The position numbers and the translations under genes were made by a program. The notes beneath the pieces were generated by a model that saw nothing but the letters and a program-made list of their open reading frames with translations, did no database searches and was not told where the DNA came from. A DNA stretch of 64,000 nt from Phylloscopus collybita (taxonomy: Eukaryota > Chordata > Aves > Passeriformes > Phylloscopidae). Below are positions 36,416 to 48,985 of this stretch, piece after piece; the stretch's first letter is position 1, and each line of letters opens with the position of its first letter. Location: contig JAJNNQ010000040.1 in NCBI GenBank assembly GCA_027886175.1, positions 27,796,001 to 27,860,000 of the forward strand, in the 5' to 3' direction.

Positions 36416-37479
36416 CTGAAAACAAAAGCAAGAAGCTGTCACTGCAAAATGAGATGTTAAATAAGAAGTCTAAAAACTCACATAGGAAGGCAGGCTAGGA
36501 AATTATCAAGTCACATACAAAAATAACAACTTGATTAAAAACAGATAATTCCATGGTTCAGTTTCTCATGTCCAAGGAAGCAGCTGCACTGAGCCAGCAG
36601 GTTCAGTGCCATAATAATCTCAAAACTACAGCTTTTGCAAACAATATGCTTCATTAAAAAAAATATCTAAGGGGTTTTTGTTTGTTCTTTGTTTTTTATC
36701 AACATTAAAAGCACTTATAGAGCAGCAAATCCCTAAAAGCAGAAAAGGTCGTAACAGGTATTCTTTACTGGTCCTCATTTCTAAGAGTGCTACTGGCCTT
36801 TTCTGACTATGCTTTGAGTAATTTTCAATAACTTACAGTTTTTCATGTCTAGTTATCATGGTTCTGATGGATTGCATGGCTCAATCACAATTGAGCCATG
36901 CACAAATATTTTAAACCTCTCCTCTAACTGTGTAGTTCTGGCATCTAAAATGGTCATGGAAAACACTACAGTGTTAAGTTGCAAAAGAACCTTTTTCCTA
37001 TTTTATGATGCTGAGCTAGCATTCAACTGGGCTGTGATTATTCTATAAAGAAAGAAATCTCTCAGGACTCAAGATGAACCCTCTAGCCCAAAAGGTAACA
37101 CACTCTACAATGTTGAAAAAAATACTTTGAACTAAAAGTCTCCTCAATCCAAACCACACTGAAGAAAGGAATCTTAGCATATCTATAGGTTGTTACTAAT
37201 ATTTTAGTTTGAAATCAAGTATATCCAGATTTATCAATATTTGTGAGATAAGGTCTACAGGTTAACAAATGGACTTTGTCAGGCCCTCAGTTTGAGAATT
37301 AAGTACATCACTTAACTTTTCAACATGTGACTGAAAAGCCCCCAGTCTTTCATCTGGAAAGCATGCTTAAAAAATCTGAAATCCAGAAATTAGCTGTCTC
37401 ACATGGCTCCCTTCACTTCCCAACCCCCCAGCCTATCAGACTGTGAGTGAATGAAATGCATTCCTATTTACAGTCTTAC
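36416..37479 (-). other. RYR2 intron, 1064 bp
   Basis: AT-rich; holds the perfect hairpin at 36873-36902. Nothing else recognised. Confidence 0.8.
36873..36902. repeat. Perfect inverted repeat (13-bp arms, 4-nt loop)
   Basis: TGCATGGCTCAAT, loop CACA, then ATTGAGCCATGCA. The arms are exact reverse complements with balanced GC, unlike the AT-rich background. Too short for a microRNA precursor. Confidence 0.9.
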
Positions 37480-37644
37480 CTTTCGCTGCAGAGAACCCAT
37501 CCTTACAGACTTTGCATCAGCAGACTGGTATGTGAGCCATAAGCCTGTATCTACATGTTGTATGAAGCATATTGAGTCCCCATACTTTATTTCAGGTGCT
37601 CCCATTCCATCCACCTCTTTTCTTGTCCCTATGTCCAACTTTTC
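37480..37644 (-). CDS. RYR2: RYR2 exon (human exon 13 by count), residues ~336-390: end of MIR region
   Basis: The 165-nt exon (55 codons, phase 0 at both ends) reads EKLDIGTRKEVDGMGAPEIK, YGDSICFIQHVDTGLWLTYQ, SADAKSVRMGSLQRK. Acceptor cttcatcag follows a T-rich tract; donor is gtaaga. It completes the beta-trefoil B domain; the IQHVDTGLWLTYQ stretch is a typical MIR strand-loop-strand. Several conservative changes from human (V to I, V to T, TS to AP, Y to F, I to L) are compatible with an avian orthologue. Because it is symmetric (0-0), its skipping would remove 55 residues without a frameshift, but I see no evidence that this happens. Confidence 0.97.
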
Positions 37645-39320
37645 CTGATGAAGAAAAAAAATGTAGACACAAACAATAACCAACATGTTTATGTTTGCAT
37701 AAAACAATAAATATTAGGAAATTGTCCAGAAGAGGACCTGAAAGAATATTTGAGATCCTTCTTTAAAGATATTACTAAAAATGGGGAAGTGCAACTTTTA
37801 GTTAAAGACAAAGAGAAATCCCATCCATGCAAAAATGCAGCCTGTTGAACTTGAAAGGCTGTGTTCACCTGCATAGAAAAGAACTAGGATCATAACTGAC
37901 AATAGATGTCATTATTGAAACATAAGAGCTTACAAAATAACCCCAGATATATTAAGTCCCCTAGCTGAAACAGGCATTAACCTCCACAAGCTTTTTCTTG
38001 GGCACTTGGGGCTTTTATCCGGCCTGGAAAAGATGAGTTCCATCCTGCAATCACTGAGAGATGGCCTTTAACCTGTAACTGCCCAACAATGGGCTCAGTA
38101 CTTCCTGAAAAAAGCAATCCATTTCTGCATGATTGGCCTGCAAACTATTAATGGCATGACAGCATGTCATTCCAGCTGGTGTCCTGTAGAGACAAAGTTG
38201 TTTCAGGAGAGGAAATGCAGTATCCCAAACTTTACTAGAATTTGTGGCTCTAATTTGAGGCTTTTCCTCAAGACCTAGTTCTCCTAAGCACAAACTGCTT
38301 CTGAGCAGACTTGTATGGACAAACAGCCCATGCATCCTGCTTCATGGCAGGTCATCCATTTAATCTCTCCAAAACCACATGGTTCAACAAACAAACTGAC
38401 CGATATACCTGTGGCTGTACGTTCAGGGTGCAACAAGACCCCTTTAACCAAGTACACCTTCAGCATTCCGGGCTTCTGATCAGCAGGAGATGACAAGCAT
38501 CTTTCTGCAGCTATTCAGAGTAATGGCAAAAACAGTGAGAAAAAAGCCAACTTTGTGTTCTACCTGTCTACAATCAGGAGAGATTAGAAGAATGATTACT
38601 TCATAAACACGTCCTGACAATGTAGGAAGACAGCTTCACAGTAAAAGATGAGAAAGATTGGGGTTTGTATATGAACAGACAACAATCTCTAACTTATTAA
38701 GGGTTTTTTAAATGATTATTTAGGTAAAGGGAAATGTCCTGTAACTAGATTTTCAGGCTACAATCATGAATGCATTTTGAAACATCTGAAAAAAAAAAAA
38801 AGTACAATAGTACAGAGATGAAATTGTTATGATTCCTTTTCATAATATTAAATTTTCAGATATAATATATTCATCAATTCAGTTTGTTTTCTCATTGTTT
38901 CTGGATACAGATGTTAATTTCCCTACCTAGTAAATGCTTTCAGCACTTCTTAAGTGCTGAAATTCTTATTAAAATCTTATCCATTGATACATGGTAGTAA
39001 CTCGTTTATTAATAATCTGATGCCAACTAGAGCTATTGTGTGCCTCCATTTCCTTATTAATCTATTGTTTTCCTCATATAATTTCTTGTGTTCAATTCAT
39101 TCAAAAGCTAGCACAAATAATCTGAATGTAGTAACAGTTTGAAATTGAAAAGCTACTTATAATATTACATTGCAAACAAATGATGATACTGGAAAAGATA
39201 AATTAGATCCTGATTTCAAGCTCCAGTTTTTGAATTCTCTTTATAACCAGAAGATACCGTGAACACATACAGTGCTTCTACAGTGTAAGATTTTCTTTCT
39301 TTCAGGTCTCACAACCAATT

Positions 39321-39347
39321 GTGTTCAGATCCTTAAGATCTGAACAC
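39321..39347. repeat. Perfect inverted repeat (11-bp arms, 5-nt loop)
   Basis: GTGTTCAGATC, loop CTTAA, GATCTGAACAC. Exact arms; function unknown. Confidence 0.9.
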
Positions 39348-40675
39348 AAGAATTCACAAATTTTCTCATAAAGCACTGTAAATAAATTGAGGTATTATGA
39401 ATTTTAAGTATTTTTGCATTCTTTGTTAAAAATCTACTGGCTGTAACAGAAAGTGAAGGGGTTTGATACTGAAATCTTCATTCCAATTAGAATTAAATTT
39501 ACTTGGCATAAAAACTGCAGTGCCAGCCATTTGTCAAACAAAATATCTGTTCTCACTGATGTAAGTACACTAACAGCTCTGTGTGTAGGTTTAAATCCCA
39601 GATTGAAATCAATCCCAGTAGAGTGAGGTCTGTCCTGCAAAATAAATATAGTACCCAGGAAAGCAATTATAGTGTCAAAGTTGAACTACATATAGGAGAG
39701 AAACATAGAAGACTAGTGGATGGTGTGGCAGCAGGCATTAGACCATTCATTTGGGGGCTTCAAGACATTGACCTTTTTGTGGGAGTGAACAGGAAAACCA
39801 CAAATTGTTTAAAAAGGCAGATTTGAATGGAATGCTGAGTTCATATAAATAAACAGCAGGTAGTTGAGAAAGTACATATAATGAATCAACCTCATTATCT
39901 TCAGTAAAATAGTTCATCAGAGAAAATAAGGATCTGAAAAATCACCATGTTACTAATTAATAATGGTGCATTGGCACAGACATTAATTACATGGTGCACG
40001 TTTCCAGCCACACTCTTACCACATATGTAACCTGCTAATTCTTCCTACAGCATTTTTACAAAGAAAATCTGCAGCTTTATTTGTAATCTAAACCCATTCT
40101 CAGATGATCAACCTTGTCTAAACAAGGATCAAAAATCTTCATTTATGACACTGGAACAAACAGCAACAAGTGGGTTTAGTGGTCTGTAAACCACCTCAGT
40201 AATGCAAAACAAGAATGCATCGGAAATGAACAGGCTTACTGAACAATAGGCCAGATCTTCTCCAGAAGGCTGTTCTCTTTTTCAACAGTGTTTATTCCAC
40301 ACATACAAGAACAGAAGCCAATCTTCCCACTGTTGTTGTGGGCTAAATGAACAAAATCTTTAAAAAATGGTTTCATTCTAATGTTGAAAAATTATTCTAT
40401 GAAGTTTCGCCTTAACCATTATTTCAGTCTAATGTTTCTGTTTAAGTCCTTATAACAATCCAAAACTGATCACCTTGAATAAGGCTTGTCCTTTCAACTT
40501 TACCCCTTGTCATCTGACTTAACCCACACTCTCTGTGGCACACTTGCAGGACTGATATTTTAAGACCTCACCAACTGCAAGAAGCTAATTTATGGCTGCT
40601 TTTTAAGTGACATTAATATAATTTCCAAAAAAATTTGGAAGAAAAAAGAAGAAAAAAGAAGAAAAAGCTGAAGAC

Positions 40676-40724
40676 ATAGAATAGAATAGAATAGAATAGA
40701 ATAGAATAGAATAGAATAGAATAG
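40676..40724. repeat. (AATAG)n pentanucleotide microsatellite
   Basis: About ten perfect tandem units of AATAG over 49 bp. It is preceded by an imperfect GAAAAAA-GAA tract (40640-40666). No interruptions, so probably polymorphic. Confidence 0.95.
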
Positions 40725-41996
40725 GCCATAAAATTTTACTTAAATTGGTTATTTCTGTCCACTGGAAAATACTATGGACAGGAAAATCAGACTTGGTACA
40801 GAACTTACAAACATTTCTAAATTGGTAAAATTACCTTATTTCAATGGAATAGTGATATTAAAACAAAGTTCATCATCAAAAAGTATCAATATCAAATGGA
40901 AGAGAAAAAAAAATCCACAAAACTTGATCTCTACAAACACAAGTCTATTAAAAGGGCCATATGTTTGGGAAATAAATTATCGATATCTCTGGACATTCTG
41001 TGCTGAATGAAGCAGAACTACTGAATGAAGAGAGAAAAAAAAATTTAAAAAAATTCCAAATTTCAGATTCTTGAAAGGTTAATATATTTTGCATTTAATC
41101 ATAATTTTTAAGGTAATACATGATAACCAGAGAACAAAGGCTGATTACCAGAAAGAAAAATGAAGTGACTGTTAGCTCTTCAAAGCACTGTTTGTGATAT
41201 TTTCAAGCTTTCACCAATAAAAACAAAACTAAGAAAAAAGAAAAAAAAGCCAAAAAAATCCTTTCACTTTCTAGTTCTCTTCTGGGCAAATTTTTAAATG
41301 AAGTACTGGCAAGATAGTATGTTTAAGATGATGAGCCCTTGCAAATAATAAGCTATAAAAAATAAATGCTGAACCTCTATGTTTGCATGTTAATCTTCAG
41401 GCTTGCAGGTGATGCATTTTCAGCACCATCTCTGCAAACATGAAAGCCACTTTTCATAAAGAAGTTGAAGATATTATCTACTCGCATGCTTAAAGGAACT
41501 GATCCTTTAACACTTCCCTCTCCCTTGTTTGTTTTTGCCTATTTAAAGCTAACTTACTATTGTGCAACTGAGAGCTTCACAAGTCTTCCCACTTCTTTCC
41601 GTCTACTGCAAGAAGAATTATGACAGTTGCAAAAAAAGGGATTTCTATTAGAAAGACCTAAATACTTGAAATATGAAGTGTGGGTTAGGTATTAATTCTC
41701 TGTACTCAATAAAGAAGATTAGGGGCTCCCTCTTATCCATGAATAATTTTTTGGGGTGCTAAGTACATGCAGCAACATAAGTGAAAGTTTGGATGGTTTG
41801 GTCAAACATACTCAGAGGAAAAGAGACCCTAAGTCTGCATACCTTCTCTACAGAAGCCTTTCTAGAACTCCTGTAATTTGAAATCTTTATTTTAATACTC
41901 TTTCCCAGGGAGAGAAGGCACCTCAAAAATTTTAATGCTTGTATACTAATAAAGTGAAGCATGACACTCCTATAAGAAGTCCGAAGCAGGAGACTG

Positions 41997-42115
41997 AACC
42001 ACAGAATGGGTCAGGTTGGAAAGCACACAGTGGGTCATCGGGTCCAAGTTTCTTGCTCAAGCAGGGTCATTCTAGAGCAGATAACACATGGCTTCATCCA
42101 GATTTGATTCATCCT
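41997..42115 (-). mobile_element. CR1 LINE 3'-end fragment, minus orientation
   Basis: ACCACAGAATGGGTCAGGTT, GGAAAGCACACAGTGGGTCA and GCTCAAGCAGGGTCATTCTA match the reverse complement of a CR1 3' UTR and ORF end (CACAGAATGG...GGTTGGAA...GGTCCAA pattern). About 120 bp, divergent. Confidence 0.75.
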
Positions 42116-43143
42116 CAGCAAACCATATGCTCTTCCTCCCCTATGGTATCTCTATAATTCCCTCCAAGTAAGTAATTTGTTAAAACTGATGTTGATTTCC
42201 ACAACATTCACATCACATATGATCTTCCAGACTTCCAATTTCTGTGAAAATCCATATTTGAACAGCAGTAAGATTATAATTGTCATGTGTAGATTATCTT
42301 ATATACCCCTCTTAAAGTTCTTGCAGTACTTCAAGAATTGACTACCATAACAAGTTTCCGCCTGCCTCAAAGCCTTTTGTCTCTGCTCAGCATAGGACAG
42401 GTTTGGCCACTAAAAACAAAATAAATGTTAACCTTTCATTTTGAGCATGGCATTACACAACAATTTCAAAATATAAAACCTCAAAATAATTTCAAATGAG
42501 ACTTCCAGATTCAGGCTGGAAACAAAGACTAAAAAGAAGAAACTTGAAACACAAATCACCTATTCTCCAAAATACATGTACATATGCTACATAGGAAATA
42601 GAGATAAACTGTCTTATCAGTATCAACAAGAGATATTCTTTATTACTAAAAATTTTTGCCTTTGAGTATTTTTTAGACTAAATAAACCATGTAACAGTAG
42701 AGCACACCACTCTTTTTGGAGCAATCCCTGCTGATATCCCATCTTGAAAATCAGTGAGTAAATTATTCTATCCCTCTAGCTTTCAAGTGCTGAAATCTAC
42801 ACTAGCTGAAACAGGAAATCCCCAATATGGTTGCACTGCATTGTCCTAAAATATTTAAGCATTTCTATGACTTTTCTAATTAGTTTCAAAAAAGATCCAT
42901 TGTCTGGGTCTCAAAACCATCACCTGAACTACAGTCTTTGTTATATAAGTGTAAAATTCTATATACCTGCTTTTGGGTATCTTTTTTTATCTTCTCAAGT
43001 AGGCAAATAATTAATATATATATATATATTAATTAAATGGTACAGAGAAGTTATTGAGCAATTATGTTTAGTGTTACTTTGTATTTTAGAAGACAGTTTT
43101 TTACAACAACAACATTATCGTTAGAAAATTTTCAGACAAAATG

Positions 43144-43185
43144 GTGATAAGTATGATAGTATGATAAGTAAGATGATAAGTATGA
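43144..43185. repeat. Short imperfect tandem repeat, GATAAGTATGA
   Basis: GATAAGTATGA appears at the start and end of the stretch, with TAGTATGATAAGTAAGAT variants between. Minor local duplication. Confidence 0.7.
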
Positions 43186-43806
43186 GAAATAAAGGATATT
43201 TAAGAATTGATCATAGTATTATTCTTAACTGTACCACTACACTTAACTGTAGTACCCACTACAAAAGTACTGGTTTAAACTCAAAATGCTTATTGAAGCT
43301 GTCAAAATGTAAAGTTAAACTTTGGTATCTGCAGATTAGACCACAGGAAAGTAGTAGTAAATCTGCTGAGAGAAATCTTGAATTTCCAATTTAATTTCAG
43401 TAACTCACAATATTACAAATTTTTCCAATGTCAGACAACAGATATAAGAAGAAGCAAAGAAGTTAATCAGAAAAAAAACAAACTAAAAATGAGTATACTG
43501 CTCAAAAGTGGGCAATAAGTACAAAAAAAAAAAAACCCAACCCAACCAATGAAACAACAAAAAAGCAGCAAATTAACAAGGAATAAAAGAAAGAAACCCA
43601 CAGAGATCCAGGTAGCTATATACAGAGAAAGTATGATAAAAGAAGCTTTCTTGTTATTGATTATACTACATTTTGGAATTTTTTAAACCAGTGAAAAGTA
43701 TAAGCCTCCAATAATTAATGCAATCACAACAGAAAGAATCTAAATCTTGCTTTCTAAAGAAATTGGAATTATTACTAGTAATATTAATGCTGCACTGATT
43801 CCATAC

Positions 43807-43963
43807 CTTAGAAGACCGAAAACAGAATGCTGTAGATTTTACATCTGCGTTCTCTTTGTCTGTAAGAAGAAGACTCTTGTCATCCAGGAGACTTAAGTAT
43901 TTTCCTGTTGTTATATGTCTTAGTCTGAATGGCTGTCCCCATCTAATGTGGCTGCCACTCCAC
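43807..43963 (-). CDS. RYR2: RYR2 exon (human exon 12 by count), residues ~283-335: MIR core, isoform-diagnostic
   Basis: The 157-nt exon reads WSGSHIRWGQPFRLRHITTG, KYLSLLDDKSLLLTDKENAD, VKSTAFCFRSSK. Acceptor ctcttag, donor gtatgg; phase 0 at its 3' end. This MIR-domain segment separates the three ryanodine receptor paralogues and fits RYR2 best. The second Arg of FRLRH is human R298 (chloride ligand). Phe329 and Arg332, both disease positions in human, are kept. It is the most divergent exon here: about seven conservative changes from human as remembered, including a Cys in place of Thr at about residue 330. An in-frame ATG just upstream lies in the intron and is not a start codon. Confidence 0.97.
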
Positions 43964-46933
43964 CTAAGAGAGTCCATAACAAAAAGTATTAAAAAAATAA
44001 TTTTTTAACTATTGGCAATAATATTTGAAAGTAAAATATATTGCCGGCTGATTGCTAAAAATATAAAATTCACATGTTGGAGTATCAGCAAGAAAATGGC
44101 TACTTTGTGGTTATCCCCTGCAAAACCATTCTAATAAATAATCTTAAAGTCTTCCTTTGCACAAGCTGCCTTTGTTCTGACTGAATTCCTTTTGAGAGAA
44201 GGTACAGACCGCCTACAGAAATGGAGGCTTATGCTGTACACGAAGAGTTTAGATCTGCCAGTTCCCTCTCCAACATTTCATCTACCAGCAGCTGCCATTC
44301 TTCACTTCCCCAAAGATCTTTTAGCAGTCAGCAGATTCTAAACACACTTTAAACGTTGTGCAAAAATAAAATGCATTAAAAAATAGAAAATATCCTGAAA
44401 TAAATATGAAAACTTATTTAGCAAAAAATGGCCCAGATTCTTCATATTTTATAGAAGAAAGAAAGGCAAAATTTATCTAAGCTCCCCCAAAATTACTCAA
44501 CTTAAAGTACAGGTCACAGGTTTGCAACTTCTTGCCCTAAACTGAAAATCTAGCCCTAATGTTCTTCCTGTTTAATTCCTTTAGATAAACTTGTAGGGGT
44601 GACTAAGGAATATGTAATTCCCGAAGGCTTTTCAAACTGGAAAACTGTCACAACTAGGGTATGTTTCCTAGTCTTCACAGAATTTTCTTCAGCCCTATAT
44701 CTGCAAAAGTTTGCACTTCAGATGAATGTGAATGCTGCATTTTGGAGAGGAAATCACATATTTGTTCTGTGTATGTTTTAGTATGTATCCACATGGAAGT
44801 CTGAAAATCCCTTAAGTTAGTACCTACACAGGTTTAAGTTAAAGTAATTTTCATTTTCCCTGACACACAGAAGCAGCAGGTTAAAGCTCTTACCTATGTA
44901 ACACCAATACCCACTTGTTTAAATATGCCTTCTTTCAAGTTGGCCATACTGGATGCAAAGTATGCAAAACCAATTTGGTAAATATTTTCAAAGTGCAGTT
45001 TTAAAAATGCTTCCGTTTTGTAACAGGATTTGTTACAGTTCAGTGACTAAACTTCTAAACCATTTAAATTACTGGTTTTAAAGAGAACAGAGAAATAAAA
45101 AGGTTTTTGCCCTCGACTATTTTCTTTTGAAATCTAGACTCTTTTCTGTTGAAGCTGAGGGAGCTTTGGGGTGGAAAGAAATATGGAAGCTTTATATCTT
45201 AGAAACACATTTATCTTTTTCTGTCTTCTGCCAGTCCATATACTCTACAAAAGGACATCTGAGTCCAGTGTTCTAACATAACTTCTGTTTCAGTCAGTAA
45301 AATGTCAGGTCACGAATCTCAGCTATTGTGTTGCCGAGTCTGGTAAAATACATCAGTTCTGCACCTTTTATATTACAGGTCATGCTGGGGAGCTGCCTTT
45401 TCTCTTGTCTGATTCAATTTTCTTTTGGCCCCAATAGCTACAGACCAAGTAAAAAAAAAAAAAAATGTAGCAAAAGTGAGCCATGCTTCTAGTTCATGCC
45501 TGCAGAACAGGAAAAATAGCAACTCATGTGCACTTACAAAAAAAGCCTTTTGAGCAGGAAGTATCTTGTGAAGCCATTTCTGACTACTAAAAATATTTTT
45601 TGCAATGTGACAGCATGAACTCTGCCACCTTATGAGAAAGAAAGCAATGCTGAGCAATAGTATTTGGTGTCCCATGGTAGGCCATGCCATGGACATCTGT
45701 CCATGTAGACTGCCCAGGCAATTTTCATGAGAGTTCTCCACTAACAGAGTTGAGAAAATAATTGTTGCTTTAGAAACATGTAAAATTCACATAGCGTTAT
45801 ATCAGCAGTCATTCTGGGAAGGACTACAACTGATTGAGAACTTCAGGCATGCATACACAAAAGCATAAATTGAAGCATTTGCATGAATATTAATGGACTG
45901 CAATTCAGCACTGAATGTATATGGCAATTAGAATATCATACAGGAAAATAAAGTGAGGGAAGTGTAGGAGAGTGTTATTCTTGGGATTTTATTTGGTTCT
46001 TTTCTTCCTAGTAAGAAAATCCTGGCTTTTAGAAAGAAAGATTATCGCTCCCTTTGTAATAATTGTTTTGACAGTTCTTGCAATTTCTTTCAGTCATATA
46101 TGTACAAATGTTTACCATTCAAAAGTTTGTATACAATGCCTGTCAAAGTGAGATATATAATGGTCATAACAGAAACCCATCATTTCTTGGATCTCCATGT
46201 TGCTCCAGTACTTATTAGGTAAGTAAATGCCATGGGGAAAACAAAAAAGCCAGAGATCCTTCCACAGTTTCATTGTTGTTGTCACTGTCTCAAGGTTCAT
46301 TTTAGTCCAAAGGAAAAATCTCACTGCCCTATCACTGACATTTAATATCATCCTATTAATAAAATGCACACAGAGAAAACAGCATCATTGGAGTGTAACC
46401 TTTTCATAAGCTGTTCTGATTTAATCTCTAAAAAGCAATCATTTATTCCTCCCTAGAAACTTTATCACAAGCACATATCGTAATATGATTTAAATGCAGT
46501 TTTACACAGCAATTATCTTAACAAACAAGGAACAATTCCTTATTATTACTCCAACACTTCCAATAATGCATGATCAAATTTTTTTCTTTTAAATTTTTTA
46601 TTTTAAAGTCTTCCAAATGGCTTAAACAAGCTGGGGGAGGAGTGTCACACATGATTTTTATTTTAAGGAAACTGGTTCTGTTTTCATCTTTATGTGCTAA
46701 AAATGTAAATTGTGAATTCACTGACAGCTATAACAACTTTAAAAAATAATCAAAACACACTCTCTATAGGAACTTGTTTAACATCTAATGAAAGTCATAT
46801 AAAGCATTTTTTAAAGGATTCTTCTAGGTTTACTTGCCCGGATTTATAATTATCATTTCGATTTTACAGGACTGCTCTATACAAAAAGCATTCTGCCAAA
46901 TGTCCCTCTTTTCTGGAGATAGATTTTACTTAC
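43964..46933 (-). other. RYR2 intron, 2970 bp
   Basis: Unique AT-rich DNA. A small perfect palindrome CATGGACA-TC-TGTCCATG lies at 45688-45705. No gene or mobile element recognised. Confidence 0.8.
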
Positions 46934-47008
46934 GCAACTCTTAGAGTCTCTAGTCGCCAAAGGGAACGAGCGTGAATGGACACAGCGCCACCTTCGTAAT
47001 GGACAGTT
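46934..47008 (-). CDS. RYR2: RYR2 exon (human exon 11 by count), residues ~258-283: trefoil B
   Basis: This 75-nt exon reads [20 protein letters not shown] then TLRV, with one base of Arg258 at the start and two of Ala283 at the end. Acceptor is gttttcag, donor gtaagt (strong consensus). The Arg in SLWRLE corresponds to human R276, one of the three arginines reported to coordinate a chloride ion between domains A, B and C. It is the smallest exon in the window and is separated from the previous one by the largest intron (9.6 kb). It looks identical to human. Confidence 0.97.
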
Positions 47009-48948
47009 CTGAAAACCAAGCAACGGCACAGACTAAATCTTCAGCAGAATTCATCATCACATGTGCTTGTTCATTTAACCACACCTCTCATTTTGAGATT
47101 GTCAAAACAATTACTGCATTTGTCAGATTCAAAGGTTATTAGATTCAAAACACAGTCTTGTCAAATAGACCTTCAGACTTAGTTACTTAAATTTTGCCTT
47201 AATTGTCCTCAGCATCCATAATTGTCGCGTCCATACTAACAAGGTGTATACAGCATTTGCTTAGACACTTTTCTTAGTGTTTTAAGGATAAAGAATCCAG
47301 AGGAAAAAAACACTATCACTAACCTGATAATTACAACATTTCTAGACTCTAAAAAACCCCAAGTATCAAATCATGATTAAGATTTGTGATCACTTCATGT
47401 ATCTCCCAGGAAAGGTAGTGTTTTCTCAGAACTTATACTATTCAAATAACTGCAACTTATTACACTGAATTTTGAAGATGTACTTATTTAGCACTTTATT
47501 TTAATACCATAACACCTAAGATATTACAACCACACTGACACAGTCTTCACACATCTCAGATGTTAACAGCTTCCTATTTACAAATTTTTATATCTAATTA
47601 CCTCTCCAATTCCTGCATGTAACCAGAAATCTAAGTATCTCTAGAAAAATGGCAATTAAGCCTAAAAAAGAGAGGTTTTTTCTCTGTTATTCTACACACA
47701 GATAAGGGATCTACACTGGATGCACAAAATTATTAAGACCTATGGTCACCAAAAGCCATGAGCAAATAACCCTGTTTTGCTTCAAAGTAAACACTAGGGA
47801 AAGTTAGCATTGCCATTCTAAATTTAGGAAGCTATTTTTTTGACTGCGTCCTGCCTGTCCCTGTGTTTCTGCCCTATGACACAGACAGAATTTAAAAGCC
47901 TAGGCCTTTCCTTTGGGAAAATACATAAGAGTCACTTACGCAAAGGAGTGCTCTCACTTATGCTTATCAGATCAAGCATGTGAGGGAAGACTACCAAACA
48001 ATGGCCTAGTTTTACAGACCCTGGAAGAGTTGATGGATTGAGTAAATGTTGTGAACTTCAGTCAAGACCAGGCACCACCCAAAAGAGCCAGTGGCATAAC
48101 TTTAGGGAATGTTAATAATGAAATTGTAGGCATTCCCCATTCTTTGCTAAAACCAATTTTTGACAAATACAGTTTTGGAATCAAGTACGTACAATTTAAT
48201 AGGCTTTAGCTTTCAAAGTCCTCCTGTGGATATAATACAGAAGGACTGAATGTTTAGCACAGAGGAAAATCCAACACTGAAAGAAATAGTTCAAAACAAA
48301 AAGAAATAAAATGTATTTCTTAGTACTGTTGAACATACATGAACCTACAGATGGGCTAAAATTCATCTTGGAATGTAGTAGAAAGTATTACAGAAATGAA
48401 CACTCCCAGACATTGAGAAAGAATGAAGATGAATCATACAAGAGAAAAAATTAGTCCAAACACAAAATAAATACATCTCACTACAATTACAGAATCAGGA
48501 ACACTGGACATTCATGACCCAGGTTTAAACAGAAACTCTGGCACATGTTCCACATAGCAAGAAGTTACAGGTGGATATAAACGTACGCAATATTCACCCC
48601 TTGACCTTATATCCACTATTTTCTCCAAGTACTATCTCAGCCATTTACTGCAATGGTTTGTGATGCTAGGAGCAGCTGGAAGGTATTAGCAAGTCTCTCA
48701 TTTCCCTCTCACTGAAGAAAATGAAATTCAAAGGCAATCGTAATTTTTATTGATATTTACCTTTATTAACAGTAAATTGCAATTGCTAAACAACCCTGAA
48801 CTCAGCTATTTCTTTGTTCAGATATTCTCTCTGTGCTTCAGGTTTTGTTCAAATTTTTCTACTGCAGCTAAGAGATCAAGACTGGATTTATGCAGCAATA
48901 TCTTAGGAATAACAGATCAGATGTCACCCTTGTTGGTTGCCTTGAATT

Positions 48949-48985
48949 GGGAGGGTGTGGGTTGTTTGGGCAGCTTGGGTGGGGG
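48949..48985 (+). other. G-quadruplex-type motif
   Basis: Six G runs of three or more (GGGAGGGTGTGGG, TTGTTTGGG, CAGCTTGGG, TGGGGG), with loops of 1-6 nt, lie on the + strand, so the RYR2 transcript would carry the C-rich complement. It meets the usual G3+N1-7 pattern. Confidence 0.8.

Larger units (their letters stand above)
37645..43806 (-). other. RYR2 intron, 6162 bp
   Basis: Holds a hairpin (39321-39347), a pentanucleotide microsatellite (40676-40724), an antisense CR1 end (41997-42115), a TA run at 43015-43029, a GATAAGTATGA cluster (43144-43185) and an A/C-rich tract near 43520-43560. The rest is unique AT-rich sequence; several short open frames look random. Confidence 0.8.

Noticed and set aside
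40676..40724. Telomere-like or satellite array
   Set aside because: The unit is AATAG, not TTAGGG, and the run is only about ten units.
43666..43977. ATG-started 103-codon gene (MDSLRW...)
   Set aside because: The ATG is intronic, just before acceptor ctcttag; the coding part is the MIR exon 43807-43963.
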